A DNA stretch of 64,000 nucleotides from Kosakonia arachidis (GTDB taxonomy: Bacteria > Pseudomonadota > Gammaproteobacteria > Enterobacterales > Enterobacteriaceae), in assembly GCF_900116535.1 (NCBI RefSeq), contig NZ_FPAU01000002.1, forward strand, positions 221,301 through 285,300. Direction: 5' to 3'. Positions 41,230-50,269 of the stretch are shown here, in pieces. Position 1 is the stretch's first letter, and each line of letters starts with the position of its first letter. Below the pieces are notes generated by a model that saw only the letters and a list, made by a program, of their open reading frames with translations, did not search any database and was not told the origin of the DNA. The position numbers and the translations under genes are program-made.

Positions 41230-41600
41230 CTTCGACGGGTTTTATTCACCTTTTCTGTGGATAGAGTTGTGAAAAAGTATGGAATTACCCAGGGAAAACC
41301 CGGAACAGTCTGAATAACCTCATTATAAGGTGAAAAAATAATATTCGGTGATTCATTTAGTTAAGTGACTTATCATCGCAATATTGCAGCATAATGTGAG
41401 GATGATCACTCATAGGATCCTCCTGCTGATGAAAGATCGAGCAGAGTCGTTTTTATCCACAGATTATGCCAATAAGTTAGGCACATTTTGTGCAGAAATT
41501 CGATTTTCATCGTACGTCAAGGCTGTAAATGGAAACAGTAGTGAGTGTTTTCACCAGTTATCCCATTTTTCTGTGGATAACAGGGTGTAAGATCCTGTTC
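41230..41600. promoter_or_regulatory. DARS2-type DnaA-reactivating sequence
   Basis: The 681-bp gap between rppH and mutH has no gene. It holds three DnaA boxes within 35 bp: TTATTCACC (41242-41250, plus), TGTGGATAG (41256-41264, minus orientation) and TGTGAAAAA (41268-41276, minus orientation, that is TTTTTCACA). Boxes 1 and 2 face each other and box 3 follows box 2, the core layout known for DARS elements. Two perfect boxes follow, TTATCCACA at 41453-41461 and TGTGGATAA at 41572-41580. In E. coli DARS2 lies in exactly this gap and promotes ADP-to-ATP exchange on DnaA with IHF and Fis. I could not place IHF or Fis sites with confidence. Confidence 0.85.
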
Positions 41601-41769
41601 ATTGTCAGTGACCAGATTTGGAAAACCTGACAGGTTGTTGCGCAACACATTGCTAAAATCATTAAATTATCTTTTAAATCATTGTGTTGAATAAATTACA
41701 CTGGAAACGGTAAACTCGCAGACTACGGTGGAAAACTATTGTCTGTTTTTTAATCAAAAGGTTAGTGGC

Positions 41770-42465
41770 ATGCTCACGTTATCTCCCTTCACTTCTCCAC
41801 CAGAATCCGAGGCCCAGTTACTCGCTCAGGCACAGCGTCTGGCAGGCTATTCGCTTGGCGAACTGGCAGCATTAGTGAGGCTGCCGGTGCCGCGCGATCT
41901 GAAGCGGGATAAAGGCTGGATCGGGGTATTACTTGAGCTATGGCTGGGTGCCAGCGCCGGGAGCAAACCCGAGCAGGACTTCGCCGCGCTGGGCGTCGAG
42001 TTAAAAACTATTCCCGTGGATAACCAGGGCCGCCCGCTGGAAACCACCTTTGTCTGCGTTGCGCCACTCACCGGGAATAGCGGCGTGGTGTGGGAAACCA
42101 GCCATGTCCGGCACAAACTGAAACGCGTGTTATGGATCCCGATTGAGGGGTCTCGCGGGATCCCGGTAGCCGATCGCCGTGTCGGATCGCCGCTGCTCTG
42201 GAGCCCTAATGAGGAAGAAGAGCAGCAGTTACGCCAGGACTGGGAAGAGTTGATGGATCTGATTGTGTTGGGTCAGGTCACGCGCATTACCGCCCGTCAC
42301 GGCGAAGTACTGCAATTACGTCCCAAGGCCGCCAACAGCAAAGCGTTAACGGAGGCGATTGGCGAACATGGGGAACCTATTCTCACGTTGCCTCGCGGTT
42401 TCTACCTGAAAAAGAACTTCACCAGCGCCCTGCTGGCTCGCCACTTTTTGCTATCCGGCTATTAA
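41770..42465 (+). CDS. mutH: DNA mismatch repair endonuclease MutH
   Basis: A 231-residue endonuclease that nicks the unmethylated strand at hemimethylated GATC sites when activated by MutS-MutL. The catalytic residues lie in the [13 protein letters not shown] motif (Asp, then ExK) with the preceding Glu in GVLLELWLG. The frame is open 14 codons upstream from a GTG, but the ATG at 41770 fits the family length better. The N-terminal dozen residues differ from E. coli; the catalytic core is nearly identical. Confidence 0.97.
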   Translation: MLTLSPFTSPPESEAQLLAQAQRLAGYSLGELAALVRLPVPRDLKRDKGWIGVLLELWLGASAGSKPEQDFAALGVELKTIPVDNQGRPLETTFVCVAPLTGNSGVVWETSHVRHKLKRVLWIPIEGSRGIPVADRRVGSPLLWSPNEEEEQQLRQDWEELMDLIVLGQVTRITARHGEVLQLRPKAANSKALTEAIGEHGEPILTLPRGFYLKKNFTSALLARHFLLSGY

Positions 42466-42528
42466 TTTTTTGCCACAGATTCGCTGACGCTTATAATTAG
42501 CGCTTCTTTTTTTGTAGGACTTTTATTG

Positions 42529-43242
42529 ATGTTATTTGCATGGATCACCGATCCTAACGCCTGGCTTGCGCTCGGTACGCTAACGCTGCTGGAGATCGTG
42601 TTAGGGATCGATAATATTATTTTTCTCTCTCTGGTTGTTGCAAAGTTACCTACCGCGCAACGTAATCACGCACGTCGGCTTGGTCTGGCAGCGGCAATGG
42701 TGATGCGTCTGTTGCTGCTGGCCTCTATTGCTTGGGTAACAAGACTGACGCATCCGTTATTCACTCTTTTTGATCACAGTGTTTCGGCGCGAGACATGAT
42801 CCTTTTTCTCGGCGGATTGTTCCTGATCTGGAAAGCGAGCAAAGAGATCCACGAGTCGATCGAAGGTGAAGAGGAAGGGCTGAAAACGAACGTTCACTCT
42901 TTTCTTGGCGCTATTGTGCAGATCATGCTGCTGGATATCATTTTCAGTCTCGATTCGGTGATTACTGCAGTGGGTCTCTCCGATCATCTGTTCATTATGA
43001 TGTCCGCCGTCGTGATCGCTGTTGGCGTGATGATGTTTGCCGCACGTCCGATTGGCGAATTTGTCGATCGTCATCCGTCAGTCAAAATGCTGGCACTGTC
43101 GTTTTTGATTCTGGTCGGCTTTACGCTGATCCTCGAAAGCGTTTCAATTCATGTGCCGAAAGGTTACATCTACTTCGCGATGTTCTTCTCTATCGCCGTC
43201 GAGTGGCTGAACCTGTTGCGTAACAAGAAAAATCCACTGTAA
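42529..43242 (+). CDS. ygdQ: TerC-family inner-membrane protein YgdQ
   Basis: A 237-residue membrane protein of the TerC family, some members of which export manganese or other metals; the role of YgdQ is not established. Seven hydrophobic segments are visible, with the conserved acidic motifs EIVLGIDNIIFLS near the N-terminus and LDIIFSLDSVITAVGL in the middle. The ATG at 42529 is used rather than the TTG just before it. It lies 63 bp after mutH and is followed by a terminator. Confidence 0.93.
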   Translation: MLFAWITDPNAWLALGTLTLLEIVLGIDNIIFLSLVVAKLPTAQRNHARRLGLAAAMVMRLLLLASIAWVTRLTHPLFTLFDHSVSARDMILFLGGLFLIWKASKEIHESIEGEEEGLKTNVHSFLGAIVQIMLLDIIFSLDSVITAVGLSDHLFIMMSAVVIAVGVMMFAARPIGEFVDRHPSVKMLALSFLILVGFTLILESVSIHVPKGYIYFAMFFSIAVEWLNLLRNKKNPL

Positions 43243-43245
43243 GTA

Positions 43246-43276
43246 AAAGGCTTCCCTGGCCGGGGAAGCCTTTTTC
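43246..43276 (+). terminator. ygdQ terminator
   Basis: AAAGGCTTCCC, loop TGGCCG, GGGAAGCCTTT and T-run. It begins 4 bp after the ygdQ stop. Confidence 0.9.
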
Positions 43277-43389
43277 ATTCTTCTTTATCTGCGCTACACC
43301 GCCATTTTCAGAAAATCGCCCTTTTCCATAATGAAACATCACGTTATTACTAAACCAGTGTGTGACGCATGTAATGAGAGGTCTGAGCG

Positions 43390-43608
43390 ATGAAAAAATG
43401 GGCGGTGATTATTTCCGCAGTGGGTTTAGCTTTTGCGGTTTCCGGATGCAGCAGCGATTACGTGATGGCAACAAAAGACGGCAGAATGATCCTGACGGAT
43501 GGTAAGCCGGAGATTGATGATAGTACCGGCCTGGTCAGCTATCGCGATCAGCAAGGCAACAAAATGCAGATTAACCGTGATGATGTCTCCCAGATTATCG
43601 AACGCTAA
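43390..43608 (+). CDS. ygdR: DUF903 lipoprotein YgdR
   Basis: A 72-residue lipoprotein of unknown function, paralogous to YgdI elsewhere in this window. The signal peptide ends in VSGC (lipidated Cys20), followed by an SH3-like domain ([17 protein letters not shown]). It has its own intergenic space on both sides and a terminator immediately after it, so it is probably monocistronic. Confidence 0.92.
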   Translation: MKKWAVIISAVGLAFAVSGCSSDYVMATKDGRMILTDGKPEIDDSTGLVSYRDQQGNKMQINRDDVSQIIER

Positions 43609-43619
43609 GAAATCCCTTT

Positions 43620-43646
43620 AAAGGTCAGTGATCTGCTGACCTTTTT
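43620..43646 (+). terminator. ygdR terminator
   Basis: AAAGGTCAG, loop of about 6-7 bases, CTGACCTTT and T. It lies 12 bp after the ygdR stop. Confidence 0.88.
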
Positions 43647-43737
43647 GTGAATTTTCCCTTTCCCTTTTGCTTCCCCTCTGCCATGTTTATAGTCCTTTGT
43701 CAGGACTACTGACGTTGCATTTTTGAGGAAGCCGGCT

Positions 43738-44778
43738 ATGCAGTATCACCGTATCCCCCACAGTTCGCTGGAAATCAGCACCCTGGGGCTGGGCACAATG
43801 ACGTTTGGTGAACAAAACAGCGAAGCCGACGCCCATGCACAGCTCGATTACGCCGTCAGCCAGGGAATCAACCTGATTGATGTCGCAGAGATGTACCCAG
43901 TTCCGCCACGCCCGGAAACACAGGGTTTAACCGAAACCTATGTCGGCAACTGGCTGGCAAAACGCGGCAACCGCGAAAAGCTGGTTATCGCCTCCAAAGT
44001 CAGCGGTCCGAGTCGTAACAATGACAGCGGGATCCGTCCGGATCAGGCGCTCGATCGTAAAAATATCCGCAACGCACTGGATGAAAGTTTAAAACGTCTG
44101 CAAACCGATTATCTCGATCTCTACCAGGTTCACTGGCCACAGCGCGCCACAAACTGCTTCGGCAAGCTGGGTTATAGCTGGGTAGAAAGCGCGCCGGTCG
44201 TGACGCTGCTGGAAACGCTGGAAGCGCTGACTGAGTTTCAGCGTGCGGGCAAAATTCGTTATATCGGCGTCTCTAACGAAACCGCCTTTGGCGTGATGCG
44301 CTATTTGCATCTGGCGGAAAAGCATGAGCTGCCGCGCATTGTCACCATCCAGAACCCGTACAGCCTGCTAAACCGCAGCTTTGAAGTGGGACTTGCGGAA
44401 GTGAGCCAGTATGAAGGTGTTGAACTGCTGGCATATTCCTGCCTCGCCTTCGGCACGCTGACCGGGAAATACCTCAATGGGGCGAAACCCGAAGGTGCAC
44501 GCAATACGCTGTTCAGCCGATTTACACGTTACAGCGGCGAGCAGGCGCAAAAAGCGGTGGCGGCCTATGTGGATATTGCGAAGCGGCACAATCTCGATCC
44601 GGTGCAGATGGCGCTGGCGTTTGTCCGTCGTCAGCCCTTCGTCGCCAGCACCCTGCTGGGTGCGACGACGATAGAACAGCTGAAAACCAATGTGGAAAGT
44701 CTGCATCTGGATCTGAGCCAGGATGTGCTGGCGGAGATTGAAGCTGTGCACCAGGTATATACCTACCCCGCGCCGTAA
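43738..44778 (+). CDS. tas: Aldo-keto reductase family protein Tas
   Basis: A 346-residue NADP(H)-dependent aldo-keto reductase of unknown natural substrate; the E. coli gene was named for suppressing tyrosine auxotrophy in starving cells. Family features are the N-terminal GLGTMTFG, the active-site tyrosine in DVAEMYP and the NADP-binding end ASTLLGATTIEQL. The start MQYHRIPHSS at 43738 is preferred over five open codons upstream. It ends 2 bp from the convergent lplT stop. Confidence 0.94.
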   Translation: MQYHRIPHSSLEISTLGLGTMTFGEQNSEADAHAQLDYAVSQGINLIDVAEMYPVPPRPETQGLTETYVGNWLAKRGNREKLVIASKVSGPSRNNDSGIRPDQALDRKNIRNALDESLKRLQTDYLDLYQVHWPQRATNCFGKLGYSWVESAPVVTLLETLEALTEFQRAGKIRYIGVSNETAFGVMRYLHLAEKHELPRIVTIQNPYSLLNRSFEVGLAEVSQYEGVELLAYSCLAFGTLTGKYLNGAKPEGARNTLFSRFTRYSGEQAQKAVAAYVDIAKRHNLDPVQMALAFVRRQPFVASTLLGATTIEQLKTNVESLHLDLSQDVLAEIEAVHQVYTYPAP

Positions 44779-44780
44779 AC

Positions 44781-45971
44781 TTACTGGCGGCGCTGCCAGA
44801 ACCATAGCGCCGCTATCGCCAGAGCAAAAATAACGCCAAAGCCGACGCCCGTTCCCACCACCGGCGCACCGACTTTTACCGCCAGCGAGTACAGACCCAG
44901 CATCAGCAGCATTGCCATGTTTTCCCCGAGATTCTGCACGGCAATCGCATTGCCCGCCCCGACCGACGCTTTACCGATCGCCTGTAGCAGCGCATTCAGC
45001 GGTACGACAAAAAAACCGCCCAGTATGCCGATCAGCATCAGAACGCCATAAGCAGGCAACAAAGCATGTTGTAACGAAAAGAGCACCACCGCGACGCCAA
45101 TCAAAACCCCCGCAGGCATACAGCGTGCAACAGTTTCCAGCGTGACCAGCTTCGCCGCCAGCCCCGCACCAACTACAATCCCGACCGCCACCATCGCGTT
45201 CAGATAGGTCGGTGTGGCGTTGTCAGTAATACCCAGCGCTACCGGCACCCACAGTACCAACAGGAAGCGCAGCGTCACACCCGCGCCCCAGAACAGGCTG
45301 GTGCCGACCAGCGAAAAGCGGGTTTCACCGTTGCACCACAAACTTTTGCAGGCGCTAAAGAAGCTGTGCGTCATCGGCGTAAAACGCCAGGACTGCCCCG
45401 GCCGCGCAGCGGGCAGCTTCGGGATCAGCAAATTGGCGACGACCGCGCCCGCATAAACCAGCGCACAAACACCCAGTGCAGCAAGTACATGCCAGTCGGC
45501 CAGTACGCCGCCCGCCACCGAACCGAGCAGAATGGCGGCAATAGTTGATGACTCCATCAACCCATTGGCTTTAACCAGCTTATCCCCTGAGGTGATCTCG
45601 CCGAGGATACCGTATTTCGCCGGAGAGTAAGCCGCCGCGCCGATACCCACCAGTAGATAGCCGACAAACGGATTCACGCCAAAGCAAATGCTCGCGGCGC
45701 CCAGCAGTTTTAAGCCGTTCGCTATCATCATGACCCGGCCTTTGGCGAAACTGTCCGCCACCTGGCCGACGAAAGGGGCAAACAGGATGTACGCACCCAC
45801 AAATACCATTTGCAGGATCGGCTGGCTCCAGTCCGGGTAAAACTCAACCTTCAGCAACGCCAGGGTGGCAAACAGCAGGGCATTGTCGCCAAATGCCGAA
45901 AGGAACTGGGCGGCGATCACCGCCATCATTCCGCGCGACCATAGCGAGGCGTTCATCTCAGGTTTAAGCAT
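44781..45971 (-). CDS. lplT: Lysophospholipid transporter LplT
   Basis: A 396-residue major facilitator superfamily flippase that brings lysophosphatidylethanolamine across the inner membrane for re-acylation by Aas. About 12 hydrophobic segments; the MFS motif [14 protein letters not shown] is between TM2 and TM3. The frame is open for 45 codons upstream within aas; [11 protein letters not shown] at 45971 gives the family length and overlaps the aas stop by 8 bp. The internal ATG at 45956 is an alternative. It works with Aas, the gene before it in the same operon. Confidence 0.93.
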   Translation of the reverse strand: MLKPEMNASLWSRGMMAVIAAQFLSAFGDNALLFATLALLKVEFYPDWSQPILQMVFVGAYILFAPFVGQVADSFAKGRVMMIANGLKLLGAASICFGVNPFVGYLLVGIGAAAYSPAKYGILGEITSGDKLVKANGLMESSTIAAILLGSVAGGVLADWHVLAALGVCALVYAGAVVANLLIPKLPAARPGQSWRFTPMTHSFFSACKSLWCNGETRFSLVGTSLFWGAGVTLRFLLVLWVPVALGITDNATPTYLNAMVAVGIVVGAGLAAKLVTLETVARCMPAGVLIGVAVVLFSLQHALLPAYGVLMLIGILGGFFVVPLNALLQAIGKASVGAGNAIAVQNLGENMAMLLMLGLYSLAVKVGAPVVGTGVGFGVIFALAIAALWFWQRRQ

Positions 45972-48123
45972 CTTGGATTTCCGCCTCGTCAACCATCGTT
46001 TTGAGCCTGACAAAATCAGGCTTACCGCTGCCCAGTACCGGTAGTTGCTTGCGATAACGAATGTCGCGCGGTACCGCCAGCTCAGGAATACCCTGTGCAC
46101 GCGCATGCTGCAGAAGTTTGTCGCGCGTCAACGATTCATCGCTCGTAAACATCACCAGCGCTTCACCTTTGTTGGCGTCACTTTTAATCACCGTGGCATG
46201 CATTTTCTCCGGCGACACCGCCAGCGCAAGTTGTTCCACCGTCTCCAGTGAGATCATCTCACCAGCAATTTTGGCAAAACGCTTTGCGCGCCCCTGAATT
46301 TGCACAAAACCCTGCTCATCAAAACGTACAATATCACCGGTGTCGTACCAGCCAGCTTCCTGCTCGCCATGAATATTCTCCGCTGACGGCGCTTCCAGCA
46401 CGCCGGGGTTTTCCACCCGCAGATAACCGGTCATCACGTTTGGTCCTTTCAGTTGCAGGCGTCCGCCCTCTTCAATGCCCGGCACCGCCATCACACGCGC
46501 ATCCATTCCCGGCAGAATACGGCCAACGGTGCCCGGTTTCGCCGCCATCGGCACATTAATCGAAACCACCGGCGCGCATTCGGTCACGCCATAGCCTTCC
46601 AGAATGCGCAGACCGAATTTGTCCTGCCACAACTGGCGCGTGCTCTCCTGTAACTTCTCGGCACCCGCCACGACATACCGCAAACGGAAAAAGTCGTAAG
46701 GATTGGCGAAACGCGCATAGTTGCCGAGAAAGGTCGAGGTGCCAAACAGCACGGTACAGTTGCGGTCATAGACCAGCTCAGGTACCACGCGATAGTGCAG
46801 CGGGCTGGGATAGAGAAACACTTCCGCCCCCGTCATCAGGGGCGTAAACAACCCTACCGTCAGGCCAAACGAGTGGAACAGCGGCAGTGCCGACATAAAG
46901 CGGTCGTCAGCGGTAAAGTCAGCGATAGTTTTGATCTGCTCAACGTTAGCCAGAATACTCTTGTGGCTATGCACCACACCTTTCGGGTTACCTTCAGAAC
47001 CGGAGGTAAAGAGCACCAGCGCCGGATCCTCCGGTTTCTGCGCCACCTGCGCTTTTAATGGTGTCAGCAAATGGCGGAAAATCCATACTTTATCTTCCAG
47101 CTTGATATCGCCTTTCAGATCTTCCAGATAGATCCAGCGCACTTGGGTAAGCTGCTCAGGCAGATGCCAGAGCTTGCCTTTATCTATAAAGGTTCGCGAG
47201 GTGAAGATGGTTTTGATTTGCGCCGCCGTGATGGCGCTGCTAAGCCCTTTCACCCCAGCGGTATAGTTCATCATTGCCGGAATTCGGCCACGAGCCATCG
47301 CACCAAAAATAACCGCCACACTGATGCCTGCGTTGGGCAGCATCAGACCAATTTTCTCCCCTTGCTCGCTGTATTTTTCCAGGATACGCGCAACGAACAG
47401 CGTCTTAGTGAGCAGCTTGCGGTAGCTGTCGGGAGTAAAGTTGATGTCTTCGACGCAGGACTTGTTGGCGCCAAAACGGTACTGCGCGGCAAGGAAAGCC
47501 TCAAACAGCGTTTCGCGCGGGCGTACGGCCATGCGCGCTTCCATCATGATTTGGTGCAGCATCTCGCCAGCGATTTTGCGGCGATCGCGGGCACGCGGTG
47601 CCTCCGGCATCGGCAAGGATGTCGGCGGCAGAATATGCAGCGTAATGCGCGGGAACAGGCGCTGTTTAACCAGCCCTTTCAGGCGGCTGAAATAAGTCAG
47701 CTCTGCGCCATCAATACGCAGAGGTATTACCGTTGCGCCTGATTTGGCGGCGACAAACCCCGCGCCGTCATAGATTTTCATCAGTGAACCTGAGAGCGAA
47801 ATTCTCCCCTCGGGGAAAATAACCACCGGGCGACCCTGCTCGATCAGGCGCACCAGATATTTAATCGACATTGGTTTAGTAGGATCGAGGGGAACAAAGT
47901 CAACGATAGAGCGGATCCAGCGCATATACCACTGGCTGCTGATCGAGGAATAAACCGCAAAAACCGGGCGTACAGGCAGAAACAGCGCCAGCAGGATGCC
48001 ATCAATAAAGGAAACATGGTTAGGGGTAATTAACACACGTTCTCCGTGTAACGCTTCAGTGCTGCCGGTCAACTGCACCCGGAACAAAACGCGAAACAGC
48101 CCGCGAAAAAAGCCCAGTAGCAT
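45964..48123 (-). CDS. aas: Bifunctional 2-acyl-GPE acyltransferase / acyl-ACP synthetase Aas
   Basis: A 719-residue inner-membrane enzyme that re-acylates lysophosphatidylethanolamine. The N-terminal PlsC-type acyltransferase has the NHxxxxD motif (His36, Asp41, NHVSFIDG) and FPEGRIS; the C-terminal part is an adenylate-forming acyl-ACP synthetase ([32 protein letters not shown]). Same length as in E. coli. It is the promoter-proximal gene of aas-lplT, and the omrA/omrB sRNA genes lie upstream on the same strand. Confidence 0.98.
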   Translation of the reverse strand: MLLGFFRGLFRVLFRVQLTGSTEALHGERVLITPNHVSFIDGILLALFLPVRPVFAVYSSISSQWYMRWIRSIVDFVPLDPTKPMSIKYLVRLIEQGRPVVIFPEGRISLSGSLMKIYDGAGFVAAKSGATVIPLRIDGAELTYFSRLKGLVKQRLFPRITLHILPPTSLPMPEAPRARDRRKIAGEMLHQIMMEARMAVRPRETLFEAFLAAQYRFGANKSCVEDINFTPDSYRKLLTKTLFVARILEKYSEQGEKIGLMLPNAGISVAVIFGAMARGRIPAMMNYTAGVKGLSSAITAAQIKTIFTSRTFIDKGKLWHLPEQLTQVRWIYLEDLKGDIKLEDKVWIFRHLLTPLKAQVAQKPEDPALVLFTSGSEGNPKGVVHSHKSILANVEQIKTIADFTADDRFMSALPLFHSFGLTVGLFTPLMTGAEVFLYPSPLHYRVVPELVYDRNCTVLFGTSTFLGNYARFANPYDFFRLRYVVAGAEKLQESTRQLWQDKFGLRILEGYGVTECAPVVSINVPMAAKPGTVGRILPGMDARVMAVPGIEEGGRLQLKGPNVMTGYLRVENPGVLEAPSAENIHGEQEAGWYDTGDIVRFDEQGFVQIQGRAKRFAKIAGEMISLETVEQLALAVSPEKMHATVIKSDANKGEALVMFTSDESLTRDKLLQHARAQGIPELAVPRDIRYRKQLPVLGSGKPDFVRLKTMVDEAEIQDA

Positions 48124-48207
48124 CTCAACTCCTTTTGCCAGTGAAAATTAGTAAGTTTGCAAATTGTGGCAGATTACACGAGAACGGCCGGAGGAGAAAT
48201 TCAGAGC

Positions 48208-48294
48208 AAAAAAAAACCTGCGCGTCCGCGCAGGTTGGTGCAAGAAATGAGTACGAAGAGCGTACCGAATAAATCACCAATCAATACCTCTGGG
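48208..48294 (-). ncRNA. omrA: Small regulatory RNA OmrA
   Basis: About 87 nt, starting CCCAGAGGTATTGATTGG, the conserved 5' seed of the Omr RNAs, and ending in the terminator ACCTGCGCG-GAC-CGCGCAGGT with a T-run. A -10-like CAGAAT is at 48301-48306. In E. coli OmrA and OmrB are induced by OmpR and repress outer-membrane protein mRNAs such as ompT, cirA and fecA, and ompR itself. Same place, between aas and galR, as in E. coli. Confidence 0.95.
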
Positions 48295-48402
48295 ATCTTG
48301 ATTCTGGCGTTAACGCGGGCATACCGCCAGCGGGAAAAAGCAAGGGAATGAGCCGAAGTGAAACGAGGTATGTCGATTCACTCTGCTTGTTACAACGCGG
48401 GC

Positions 48403-48486
48403 AAAAAAAAACCTGCGCATCTGCGCAGGTTGGTGTAATTCGAGTATGCAACCCGGGGGTTGCGCTCACCTATCAATACCTCTGGG
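48403..48486 (-). ncRNA. omrB: Small regulatory RNA OmrB
   Basis: About 84 nt, starting CCCAGAGGTATTGATAGG and ending in the terminator ACCTGCGCA-GA-TGCGCAGGT with T-run; both ends match OmrA, while the middle differs (a CAACCC-CCGG-GGTTG stem). The pattern of shared ends with a distinct centre is the same as in E. coli OmrA/OmrB. It lies 108 bp upstream of omrA in the same direction. Confidence 0.95.
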
Positions 48487-48695
48487 ATAACCACTCTGTC
48501 ATGGGGGAGAACGCGCCACCAGCAGACAATCGAAACAGCTTTGCGCAAAGTGTAACTAAAGGTTTTACCTGTATTAATCGGCAAAACTTTTTTGTGTAAC
48601 GGTTCCACGGTTTTCCACCGCGTCAGTTCACGTTTGCACACCGACATCGAGTAACTGCCTTGATTAGCCTTCTCTTTTCCGTAACACTATGCAGT

Positions 48696-48711
48696 GTGTA
48701 AACGCTTACCC
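48696..48711 (+). promoter_or_regulatory. GalR operator (autoregulation)
   Basis: GTGTAAACGCTTACCC matches the GalR/GalS operator pattern GTGNAANCGNTTNCAC except at one base (C for A in the last triplet). It ends 16 bp before the galR ATG, so GalR is likely to control its own gene. Confidence 0.75.
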
Positions 48712-48727
48712 TTAAGGAAGGTACGCC

Positions 48728-49735
48728 ATGGCGACCATAAAAGATGTAGCACGGCTGGCAGGCGTCTCCGTTGCTACGGTTTCCCGTGTGATTAACGACT
48801 CGCCAAAAGCGAGCGAAGCCTCACGGCTGGCGGTGCAGAGTGCAATGGATGCGCTGAATTATCACCCGAACGCCAACGCCCGCGCACTGGCGCAGCAATC
48901 GACGGAAACCGTCGGTCTGGTGGTAGGCGATGTTTCAGACCCCTTTTTCGGCGCGATGGTCAAAGCCGTTGAACAAGTCGCTTCCGCTACCGGTAATTTT
49001 CTACTGATTGGCAACGGCTACCACAACGAAGAAAAAGAACGCAAAGCCATTGAACAGTTGATCCGCCACCGCTGCGGCGCACTGGTGGTCCACGCCAAAA
49101 TCATCCCCGATGAAGAACTGGCTTCGCTGATGAAGCAAATCCCAGGCATGGTACTGATCAACCGTATTCTGCCGGGTTTTGAACAGCGCTGCGTGGCACT
49201 GGACGACCGCTACGGCGCGTGGCTGGCAACCCGCCACCTGATCCAGCAAGGCCATACGCGCATAGGCTACCTCTGCTCAAACCACGCCATTTCCGATGCG
49301 GAAGATCGTTTGCAGGGTTATTACGATGCGCTTAAAGAGAATGGCCTGCCGTGCAATGACCGGCTGGTGACGTTTGCCGAGCCAGATGAAAGCGGCGGCG
49401 AACAGGCGATGACCGAACTGTTAGGTCGCGGCAGAAACTTTACCGCCGTCGCCTGTTACAACGATTCCATGGCAGCGGGCGCAATGGGCGTACTGAATGA
49501 TAATGGCATCAATGTGCCGGGCGAGATTTCGCTGATTGGCTTCGACGATATACTGGTATCGCGCTATGTGCGCCCCCGGCTGACCACCGTTCGTTACCCG
49601 ATTGTCACCATGGCGACACAGGCCGCCGAGCTGGCGTTGGCACTGGCGGAAAACCGGCCGCTGCCGGAGATAACACATCTGTTTAACCCGACGTTGGTAC
49701 GCCGCCATTCAGTGATTGCCCCGCAGGAGAGTTAA
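48728..49735 (+). CDS. galR: Galactose operon repressor GalR
   Basis: A 335-residue LacI-family repressor that releases its operators on binding galactose, controlling gal and mgl genes. The helix-turn-helix ATIKDVARLAGVSVATVSRV is at the N-terminus and is unchanged from E. coli GalR; the sugar-binding domain is highly similar. The C-terminus stops at about residue 335, some eight residues shorter than in E. coli as I recall it. A REP element follows the stop codon, then the accessory block begins. Confidence 0.96.
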   Translation: MATIKDVARLAGVSVATVSRVINDSPKASEASRLAVQSAMDALNYHPNANARALAQQSTETVGLVVGDVSDPFFGAMVKAVEQVASATGNFLLIGNGYHNEEKERKAIEQLIRHRCGALVVHAKIIPDEELASLMKQIPGMVLINRILPGFEQRCVALDDRYGAWLATRHLIQQGHTRIGYLCSNHAISDAEDRLQGYYDALKENGLPCNDRLVTFAEPDESGGEQAMTELLGRGRNFTAVACYNDSMAAGAMGVLNDNGINVPGEISLIGFDDILVSRYVRPRLTTVRYPIVTMATQAAELALALAENRPLPEITHLFNPTLVRRHSVIAPQES

Positions 49736-49760
49736 CGCGGTTGTCTTGAGTCTCAGTGTT

Positions 49761-49792
49761 TGCCGGAAGGCGCTTACGCTTATCCGGCCTGT
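49761..49792. repeat. REP (repetitive extragenic palindromic) element
   Basis: TGCCGGAAGGCGCTTACG followed by CTTATCCGGCCTGTA forms the imperfect palindrome typical of enterobacterial REP units. It lies between galR and the convergent acetyltransferase gene and marks the left edge of the block absent from E. coli at this place. Confidence 0.75.
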
Positions 49793-49819
49793 ACACTCTT
49801 CTGCGTTTAGCCGAACAAG

Positions 49820-50269
49820 TCACAGCGCAATGCGATACAAATGCACAAGGGTATTCGGATAATCCAGCCCGTCGCCAATATACTCCCAGCCGTAGCGCTC
49901 ATAAAAATCGCGGCAGGCAGAATAGAGATGTAACTGGTTAAATCCCATTGCTTTTGCTTGCACCATCACATGCTGCTGTAGTTGCCCGGCCAGCCCCTGC
50001 CCACGCGCACTTTCTTTTACATACAGCGCGGCCAGCCACGGAAAGAGATCCTGACGGCTGATCAAATCGCAACGCCATAGCCCCACGGTCGCCAGCAGTT
50101 CATCGCCGTCAACCAGAACAAACGTCAGCGGTAACGCGCCCGGCATCTGGCTGTGATCAATAATGCTGGCGAAAAAATTGCGCGGCAGGGAATAGCCAAA
50201 CTCATGCCACAGCCACTCGATAACCTGCGTCGCAAAGTGTGGCACTTCATAGAGAGGAAGAATTTTCAC
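49820..50269 (-). CDS. GNAT-family N-acetyltransferase
   Basis: A 149-residue acetyltransferase of unknown substrate. The acetyl-CoA loop is ARGQGLAGQLQQ (about 88-99) after strand WLAALYVKESA, and the C-terminal motif is FYERYGWEYIGD. Its ATG overlaps the stop of the upstream GntR regulator by 4 bp (ATGA), so the two are translated together, and it is the last gene of the leftward beta-glucoside unit. Nothing in the sequence reveals whether the substrate is a small amine, a sugar amine or a protein. Confidence 0.85.
   Translation of the reverse strand: MKILPLYEVPHFATQVIEWLWHEFGYSLPRNFFASIIDHSQMPGALPLTFVLVDGDELLATVGLWRCDLISRQDLFPWLAALYVKESARGQGLAGQLQQHVMVQAKAMGFNQLHLYSACRDFYERYGWEYIGDGLDYPNTLVHLYRIAL

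Noticed and set aside
45972-46106. Longer N-terminus for LplT
   Set aside because: The 45 additional codons lie inside aas, contain no transporter-like sequence and exceed the family length.
48124-48727. Small open frames between aas and galR as protein genes
   Set aside because: The region is accounted for by the sRNA genes omrA and omrB and the galR operator; the frames run across the sRNA terminators and lack ribosome sites.
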